This document shows, piece by piece, positions 58,023-64,000 of a stretch of DNA of 64,000 nucleotides. The position numbers were made by a program, and so were the translations under genes. Below the pieces are notes generated by a model. It saw only the letters and a program-made list of their open reading frames with translations. It searched no databases and was not told where the DNA came from. This stretch comes from Alligator mississippiensis. Taxonomy: Eukaryota > Chordata > Crocodylia > Alligatoridae. Where the stretch lies: positions 42,779,319 to 42,843,318 of the forward strand of contig NC_081831.1 in assembly GCF_030867095.1 (NCBI RefSeq), given 5' to 3'. The first letter of the stretch is position 1. Every line of letters begins with the position of its first letter.

Positions 58023-59236
58023 TCAATGTTTCTTCCTCTGGGTCTGCTTAGCTTCTTCAGCCTGTTCAGATTGTGGATTGCCTCTTCCCCGGAGGTTTCC
58101 TCCTCTTCTTCCTTCTCCTGCAGTGTTGCCAGGGCCTCGTACCTGTTCTCCAGCCAGACTGGAGGAACTGGTACTGCTTTGCTGCGAGCAGCCCTGGTTC
58201 TGGAGGTGACCATCTGCCACTCTGCTGTGGAGGGCACCTCCCGGAGTGCTTCTCGCTTGGATGCATGGCCCTGCAGGGAGAGAAAATACCCATCAATTTC
58301 ATCCTCCACCTCCCTGATTCCCCTCAGCCTGCTAACCTCCTCCTGGAGCTCCCTCACCCATGCCTCCAGGGCCCTAAGACAGGCACCTGCAGCACAGGTG
58401 TGGGGACCCCCATTCCCTGCCCCACCCGGTTCTGCTGGGCATCCCCCACAGGCTGGGGGGTAGGGAGATGCCAGCTCCCCCATGGGCTCTGTCTGGGTGG
58501 AGGCCTCAGACAAGCCCCGGGTAGGCTGCGCCCCCCGGGCAGAGGCCCTAGCAACACTTCGCGTCAACACCATAAGTTGCTATTTAATTATATTTTTGTG
58601 TGGTGCCTTTGCCCTGCCCTTGCTGGAGTCCCCCTCCTGGCCCTTCCTGCCTGCCCGCTGTCGAGCTCTATTCACGTGGCGCAGCGCGGCTCCCTACTGG
58701 CTCAGCTAAAAGGGAGCCGGGGGGCTTCCCCTCCAGATCCGCCTCAGCTGTGCTGGCTCCCTCTGCCCCACTTACCTTTGGGGGATCAGCTGTTGCTGCC
58801 TGCACTGCTGGCTCCACTACTGCTGCATCCGCCTCGGGTCAGGTAAGGGGCACATGTATGCAGGGATGCACATGTGCCCAGTTCCCTCCTCTCCTCCCGG
58901 CTCCTGAGTGCCGGGGGCTACGTCCCGGCTCCTGAGTGCCAGGGGCTACGGCTTTTAAATGCAAAATGGGCCCATCTGTTCCCCACATGCTCCAGCGAGC
59001 ACAAGAACAGTTCTCTCCCTCCACAGACCACATGGACCCAGAAACATCTCTGGAGTGACATCTTCCTTATAGAGGGACTTGGAAATCATAGAGGGGCATG
59101 GAGCTGCAGCAATGAAGTTTCCTTGCAGGCAGCGACCTGGGCTGGCGGGGGCCAGCTCTTTTCTGCTTGCCCCCGAGGTCTGTTCCCTGGAAGCATCCCT
59201 GTTCTCACTGACCACCTCCCCTCCCCCCACCCCCAG

Positions 59237-59321
59237 TTGTGCAGGCGGACCATGAGGAAGCAGCTGGATCACAACCTCACCTTCCACAAGCTGGTGGCCT
59301 ACATGCTTGCCCTGATGACAG
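59237..59321 (+). CDS. NOX1: NOX1 coding exon 4
   Basis: Residues 85-112 and one base of codon 113. Acceptor CACCCCCAG, donor GTAACT at 59322. It carries haem ligand H101 in NLTFHKLVAY. RKQLDHNLTFHKLVAY separates NOX1 from NOX2. Confidence 0.96.
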
Positions 59322-59555
59322 GTAACTTGGGTGTGGACCACTTCCAGGGGCAGGAGGCAGCAGCACTAACCAGCAGATGCAACAGCTGGTCCAGTCTGTC
59401 TCTGAGCACAGGCTGAGCTTGGTCTCCTCTTGGAGAACTTGGCCTGGATTTAGTACACCAGAGAGATGGGGCCATTCTGCCTCTTGCACCATGGACTCTG
59501 GGTGACGGTCTCCCAGAGAGAAGTTTCATTTTCTCTCTCTCTCTGTGCTGCTCAG

Positions 59556-59701
59556 CTGTCCACACCATTGCTCACCTGTTTAACTTGGAGCGTTACAATG
59601 ACAGCCAGCAGGCTGCAGACGGGAGCCTCTCTTCTGTCCTCTCTGACCTGCACCAGGATGGAAGTGACAAGTGGCTAAATCCCATCCACTCTAACAGCAC
59701 G
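59556..59701 (+). CDS. NOX1: NOX1 coding exon 5
   Basis: Codon 113 is completed and residues 114-161 follow. Acceptor GCTGCTCAG, donor GTAAGT at 59702. It holds H115 and H119 (VHTIAHLFNLE), then an outer-loop segment (about 125-161) with the NOX1-like pattern ADGSLSSVLSDLHQDG and WLNP, and the sequon N159-S-T. Confidence 0.95.
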
Positions 59702-59842
59702 GTAAGTGCCTGGAGCCTGCTGTGGGAGAAGTGAGACCCTGCCACAAAGCCCAGTGGCATCATTCTGTGCTCTTTTGTTCCTTCCAGCTTTAATGCCCCA
59801 TTCTCACCTCTCACTTCCATGCTTATGTCTGCTTCTGTACAG

Positions 59843-60024
59843 ACTCCAGCATACGTGACTTTCACCAGCATCCCGGGCCTGACTGGTGTGATCATCACCG
59901 TGGCACTGATTCTTATGGTTACTTCCTCCATGGAGTTCATTCGCAGGAGCTATTTTGAGGTCTTCTGGTACACACACCACCTCTTCATCATCTACTTTGC
60001 TGGCCTCGTCATCCATGGCATTGC
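59843..60024 (+). CDS. NOX1: NOX1 coding exon 6
   Basis: Residues 162-221 and two bases of codon 222. Acceptor TTCTGTACAG, donor GTAAGG at 60025. It encodes [18 protein letters not shown] and [12 protein letters not shown] with H206, and H219 in VIHG, spaced 13 residues apart as in other NOX proteins. Confidence 0.96.
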
Positions 60025-60439
60025 GTAAGGCACCACCATGAGCTGCATTCCCCCAGCAAACTCTAGCCTCCTCCCCCCTCTGTTTTGTGCTTCCCTGCTT
60101 CCCAGTCAGTCAGCCACCTGCTCCATTCCTACCATCTCCCCTCACTGAACATCTGATTGCCACCCTTGTTCCCAAACAGGCATTTGCCTTGCATACACCC
60201 ACGTATATACACTCACCCTAGTCTAGAATCTGAATGACACACTTCCCTCGCCTCCTGTTCTTCTCAGCTGTTCCCCAGCTATCACATGCTTCCTTTCTGT
60301 GGCTGAGCACTTCCCCTTCCCTTAGTTGGACAGTGAGGTTTCAAGGTCCCTTCTTGCCCTACTTTTATTTTGATGAGAGCAAAGCAAGGAGGCAGGGCTG
60401 GGTCAGGAGAGCTGGACTGACACTTCTGTTCTCTCCCAG

Positions 60440-60578
60440 TGGTCTTGTTCGAGGGCAGACAGAAGAAAGCCTTAAGAAGTACAGTCCTCAGCGCTGTGCA
60501 CAGTACCTTGTATACAGGGATGGGAGAAGCACACACCACCACTGTAAGGAGCCAGAGTTTGGGGGCATCCCAACAGAG
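60440..60578 (+). CDS. NOX1: NOX1 coding exon 7
   Basis: Codon 222 is completed and residues 223-268 follow. Acceptor CTCTCCCAG, donor GTAAGG at 60579. It holds LVRGQTEESL (224-233) and a variable outer loop with two cysteines, ending GGIPTE. Confidence 0.95.
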
Positions 60579-61034
60579 GTAAGGTCCCTCTGTCCCATGT
60601 AGACAGTGGCTAACACAATGATAGCCTGAATGAAATAGATCTCTCCCTTCTCCTCCCTGATGGGTATGGAGCATTCCATTGACATGCTCATGGGAGAGAT
60701 TTTTAACCCTTCTTCCTTCTACTTCCTGCTGCTCACCCCTCCCAGTATTGCAAGCTACCTCCTGCTTCCTAGAGAAGCATCTCACGTAGGACCCATCCCA
60801 GTCCTGTCATAGCTGCCTGTCTCCATCTGAGTGGGTTTCTAACACTGGTCCTGATGTTCTCATGTCATCCTATACAAGGATATAGCCACAATCTTGGTAG
60901 CAAAAGGGACGTTTCCCAAAAACTATACAGGAGCATTTGATATGGGAACCTCCATGCAGGGACACCAGGGTCCAGCACCAAAAGACTACCACTCGGGGCC
61001 CATCCTCTTACCACTACTCACTCTGTCTCCACAG

Positions 61035-61127
61035 TCCTGGAAGTGGGTGTTGGCGCCAATCCTCCTCTATGTCTTTGAGCGCATCTTACGTTTTTGGCGT
61101 TCTCGACAGAGGGTTGTTATAACAAAG
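61035..61127 (+). CDS. NOX1: NOX1 coding exon 8
   Basis: Residues 269-299 ([20 protein letters not shown], then [11 protein letters not shown]). Acceptor TCTCCACAG, donor GTAAGC at 61128. It is the last membrane helix and the link into the dehydrogenase domain. Confidence 0.96.
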
Positions 61128-61476
61128 GTAAGCAGCTGGCTATATCCCCTACTCCTCAAGGGTATACCGTTCTTCTGTCCACCCAGCTACAGAGCTGAAG
61201 AAATAACAGTTTTTCCCCAGCTATGGAAGGGTATCAAATAGTGCAGTGGCTGGGAGTTTGGGCCTATCAGCCTGGCCCAGCAGGAGTGAGAGTGAAAGAG
61301 GAGGTAGGAGGACTGGTTGTGGGAATGCCTATTCTCTTCTATTCCAGCAGGATGAGGTAGTCCTGCCAGTGGGGAGTTCTCAACCACTCCAGTCTCAGCC
61401 AACGGTGATTAGCAGTGATGTTGCTGTTCTGGGGGGCTGAGATGTGCCAACTGTTTCCTGATATGCTTTTCCCTAG

Positions 61477-61712
61477 GTTGTCACGCACCCATCTAAAGTA
61501 CTGGAACTACAGATGCATAAGAAGGGCTTCAACATGGAAGTGGGACAGTACATTTTCATCAACTGTCCTTCTATCTCTCTCCTCGAGTGGCATCCTTTCA
61601 CCCTGACCTCTGCACCAGAAGACAATTTCTTTTCTGTCCACATCCGGGCAGCAGGGGACTGGACAGAGAATGTAATCGATGCCTTTCAGCAGCAAAAACC
61701 AAAAATACCCAG
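61477..61712 (+). CDS. NOX1: NOX1 coding exon 9
   Basis: Residues 300-377 and two bases of codon 378. Acceptor TTTCCCTAG, donor GTAGGC at 61713. It encodes the FAD-binding region: [12 protein letters not shown], then [13 protein letters not shown] with HPFT at 338-341, and [11 protein letters not shown]. Confidence 0.97.
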
Positions 61713-61825
61713 GTAGGCTAGGGTGGCTTTAGAGTCAGGAAGCCAATTAATCTGTACAGTTTTGCTCTGTGGTTCCAGGTAAGGTGGCATCCTCTTGTTA
61801 CCCAGAGCCTGCCTTATCTTGCCAG

Positions 61826-61988
61826 GATTGAAGTAGATGGCCCCTTCGGCACAGCCAGTGAAGATGTGTTCCAGTATGAAGTTGCTATGCTGATTGGGGC
61901 AGGGATTGGGGTCACACCCTTTGCCTCTGTGCTGAAGTCAATCTGGTATAAGTTCCAACATGCAGACCAGAGTCTCAAAACCAAGAAG
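61826..61988 (+). CDS. NOX1: NOX1 coding exon 10
   Basis: Codon 378 is completed and residues 379-432 follow. Acceptor TCTTGCCAG, donor GTAACC at 61989. It encodes [19 protein letters not shown] and [11 protein letters not shown] with P409, the site equivalent to NOX2 P415. Confidence 0.97.
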
Positions 61989-62262
61989 GTAACCATTGTG
62001 ATATGGGAAAGATAGGCCCTCTACTTCATTAGGCCTTCCACCCCGGAAGCCTCTTGTGTATTTCCACTGCATCTCCCCAAGCCAAATACACTCACCAAGC
62101 CAAATACATCCTTGAGTATGTAGCTACAGCCTTCCTGGAGAGTGGATCCTTTTTAACACACACACTCTATCCATCTCTGCTCAACTCCACTGCACTATGT
62201 ACAGCTCTGCTACCCTTAGTAAAGCATCTTTCTCTCTCCCTCTCTCTATCATTGGGTCCCAG

Positions 62263-62409
62263 ATTTATTTCTACTGGCTCTGTCGGGATACGGGTGCATT
62301 TGCCTGGTTCAATGACCTGCTTGTGTCACTGGAGCAAGAGATGGAGGAATCTGGCAAAGCAGGCTTCCTGAACTACAGACTCTTTCTCACCGGGTGGGAC
62401 AATAGCATT
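62263..62409 (+). CDS. NOX1: NOX1 coding exon 11
   Basis: Residues 433-481. Acceptor GGGTCCCAG, donor GTGAGT at 62410. It encodes IYFYWLCRDTGAFAWFNDLL and ending LFLTGWDNSI, part of the NADPH-binding domain. Confidence 0.96.
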
Positions 62410-62676
62410 GTGAGTCACAAACACATGCATGCTCTCATGGTAGGAGTGGGAAAACAGTCTGACACAAGAAGCAATGGGAGAGAATGTTGTGTCAGAGATA
62501 TGGGACAGCGCCATGTTAAAGACTACTGAGATGAAAATGTGCATCAGACAGGGTTTGTACCTCTAACGCACCCACCAGAGCAGCGGTGATGGGGATCCAG
62601 GCCACACGCTATCTGATAGGTTCCAGACACTGACAGGATGTCTGCCTATACTAATAGTCATCTTCTGTCACTCCAG

Positions 62677-62801
62677 GCTGGCCATGCAGTGCTCAACTTT
62701 GACACTGTCACTGACGTGGTGACAGGCCTGAAACAGAAGACCTCCTTTGGAAGACCCATGTGGAGTAATGAATTCTCTGCAGTGGCCACTGCCCACCCCA
62801 A
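62677..62801 (+). CDS. NOX1: NOX1 coding exon 12
   Basis: Residues 482-522 and two bases of codon 523. Acceptor CACTCCAG, donor GTGAGT at 62802. It encodes DVVTGLKQKTSFGRPMWSNE. Confidence 0.96.
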
Positions 62802-63456
62802 GTGAGTGTCCCAGCATCCCGTGACTTGAGCTGGATGATCTAGAAATGTTCCATCGAGCCATCTGGCCTGCACATACAGTACACACACTGAGGGGGGCTT
62901 AGGTGCCACATACTCCACAGCACCCAGCTGACTGGATTGCCTGAAGGACTGAGGTCATTGTACTATTAAGGCCAGTTTTTTCAGCCATGCAGAGCACCTC
63001 CACTGACTTCAGGTGGAGTTGTGGCTTGCTCTAAACTTAAGAGACCAGAAATTCTAGGACCTTCAGTTGGGCAGTAAGAAAATTTCCTTGAGGGAAACAA
63101 TGAGAAGTGAAGCTGCCCTGCACAGTCACACTTATTCCCACCTTCCCCACACAACAGTTATCCCCTCTGGACACTGTAACAAGGCCAGCCTCCACTGAGG
63201 TACAGGTGATGGGGGAGGGGTATGTTGGAGAGAAGTTCAGACCTCTGAGTTCCCTTTAGGTTAATTTGTTGCATTAATATTAACCACTGCAATAGAAATG
63301 GTTCTGTATTCCTTTTTATGGGCTGCACCATTCACAGGGTCCATTACCCAAGTTCGAAGGCAGCTGAAGCCCCGAGCCAGTGAAGGGCCCTGCCACAGAG
63401 CCATAAGTTAAACAAATGATTTAGCCTGGGCGTTAACAGTCTTCTGTTCCACGCAG

Positions 63457-63583
63457 GTCTGTGGTGGGTGTGTTCTTATGTGGGCCAGAAGCTTTAGCAA
63501 AGAGTCTGCAGAAGTGTTGCCATCAATACTCCAGGCTGGACCCCAGGAAGGTCAAATTCTACTTCAACAAGGAGAACTTCTAA
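63457..63583 (+). CDS. NOX1: NOX1 coding exon 13 (last)
   Basis: Codon 523 is completed, residues 524-564 follow, and TAA lies at 63581-63583. Acceptor TCCACGCAG. It encodes [16 protein letters not shown] with C531, then [20 protein letters not shown] and the NF end. The last phenylalanine, needed for NADPH gating in the family, is present. Confidence 0.97.
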
Positions 63584-64000
63584 GCTGAAAGAAAAATTTG
63601 CCTAGCTCTGTGGCACCACAGCCTCATTGGGAACAATCTGCTGGGTCCTCCACCTCCATTTTGAGAGCCAAATTTGGCTGCTGCTAAGGGCACACCAAGC
63701 AATGCTACTGGAAATGCTACCATTCAAACTATGCCTTCCCCGCTGTTAAATATGAAGGACCTTCAAGATGTGACATGGCATCCCTCCAAGGGACAGGCAC
63801 TTGAGCTTTATGTACAAATGCTGCCTACTCCCTGTGTGCCCCAATCTCTAGAGGCCCTTTTGGGATGAGAAGAGTGGGCCTTCTCCACTCCTAGAGATTG
63901 CTCTGCACTGGTTTTGCATGCAAGGAAGCTGAAATTAACCTTCTAATGGAATCTGTTCCCTTTCAAAGTTGACTGTGGCACCAGCACAAAGGCTCATATT
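63584..64000 (+). other. NOX1: NOX1 3' UTR (start)
   Basis: 417 bp after the stop codon up to the window end. No AATAAA is seen, so the polyadenylation site probably lies beyond 64000. No repeat recognised. Confidence 0.6.

Larger units (their letters stand above)
54451..58960 (-). mobile_element. Near full-length CR1 LINE with 5' UTR, ORF1 and ORF2
   Basis: About 4.5 kb, the normal length of a whole CR1. On the minus strand the parts are as follows. A GC-rich 5' UTR spans about 58960-58575, with a 28-bp doubled block at 58896-58950. ORF1 N-part (58573-58019) has a coiled coil near LEAWVRELQEEVSRLRG. An esterase-like part (58022-57522) follows. The endonuclease (57265-56681) has TETWW, YYRP and GDLNFPDI; the SDH box reads SNHH. 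RT (55873-54950) has FLDFRKAFDTVSH and GVPQG; FADD reads FTDD. The end region is at 54779-54594 and the 3' tail at 54451. Frames are broken several times, including a shift between the two ORF1 parts and a 67-bp tandem duplication. Inactive and moderately old. Confidence 0.9.
52299..59236 (+). other. NOX1: NOX1 intron 3
   Basis: 6938 bp, phase 0, the largest intron. It holds two antisense CR1 copies (52441-53090 and 54451-58960) and a hAT-type fragment (53273-53630). The stretch 53631-54450 (about 800 bp) contains nothing recognisable. Confidence 0.9.
46830..63583 (+). other. NOX1: NOX1 gene, coding span (13 exons)
   Basis: Thirteen exons join in phase to 564 codons plus TAA, the same length as human NOX1. 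The product is the membrane catalytic subunit that moves electrons from NADPH through FAD and two haems to oxygen, giving superoxide. Known partners of NOX1 are p22phox, NOXO1, NOXA1 and Rac1. Seen in the sequence: haem histidines H101, H115, H206 and H219; the FAD motif HPFT at 338-341; NADPH-site motifs [10 protein letters not shown] (383-392) and [11 protein letters not shown] (402-412); FLCGPEAL with C531; and the terminal FNKENF. NOX1 rather than NOX2 (CYBB) is shown by MGNWLVNHW at the start, [38 protein letters not shown] and [14 protein letters not shown] at the end. A sequon NST lies at 159-161 in an outer loop. All 12 introns are GT..AG. No damage is seen. Confidence 0.96.

Noticed and set aside
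60234-60602. 122-aa frame overlapping NOX1 exon 7 as a separate gene
   Set aside because: Only the segment between the AG at 60439 and the GT at 60579 matches the NOX family; the rest is intron read-through in the same frame set.
22027-63583. Genes could be XK and CYBB
   Set aside because: The pair order fits both loci, but [30 protein letters not shown] and [14 protein letters not shown] are NOX1 residues, and the XK-type protein ends RHSIV with NIEKNFSRVGT as in XKRX.

Overview
This is vertebrate (amniote) nuclear DNA, most likely from a crocodilian; a turtle is the main alternative. The evidence is several CR1 LINEs of two 3'-tail types, a Penelope-like element, many hAT-type elements, MIR-like CORE-SINEs, and two multi-exon genes with canonical GT/AG introns. 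The species call rests on remembered repeat style and is an inference.

Two host genes lie head to tail on the plus strand. XKRX (XK-related, 3 coding exons, 22027-33905, 446 aa) starts in a CpG island at about 20900-22130. NOX1 (NADPH oxidase 1, 13 coding exons, 46830-63583, 564 aa) follows 13 kb downstream. All exon phases join without a break and no stop interrupts either gene. The XKRX-NOX1 pair matches the mammalian Xq22 neighbourhood. The genes resemble XK and CYBB, which form a similar pair elsewhere in mammals, but residue choices identify them as XKRX and NOX1. No shared pathway is implied: NOX1 is a membrane superoxide-generating oxidase, and XKRX is a multi-pass membrane protein of the XK family.

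Region by region: 1-3345 holds a retroviral-type LTR set into a CR1 LINE. 3346-10545 is a nested mosaic of a decayed hAT transposase gene, a solo LTR, an internal CR1 piece, Penelope remnants and an inverted composite repeat. 10586-10892 is a minisatellite of about 62 bp units. 11470-20900 is intergenic with scattered short elements and two hairpins. 22027-33905 is XKRX, with a Penelope derivative in intron 1 and an old CR1 in intron 2. 33906-46829 is intergenic with a minisatellite, a broken Gmr1-like Gypsy fossil, an inverted partner of an XKRX-intron repeat, and three TIR elements. 46830-63583 is NOX1; its 6.9 kb intron 3 is mostly filled by CR1 copies in antisense, one of them close to full length with an ORF1 esterase domain.

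No CRISPR, operon, tRNA, rRNA or obvious new defence or biosynthetic system was found. The most useful observations are the intact XKRX-NOX1 pair, the filled and empty site seen between two inverted repeat copies, the shared junction in the inverted composite repeat, and the near full-length CR1.
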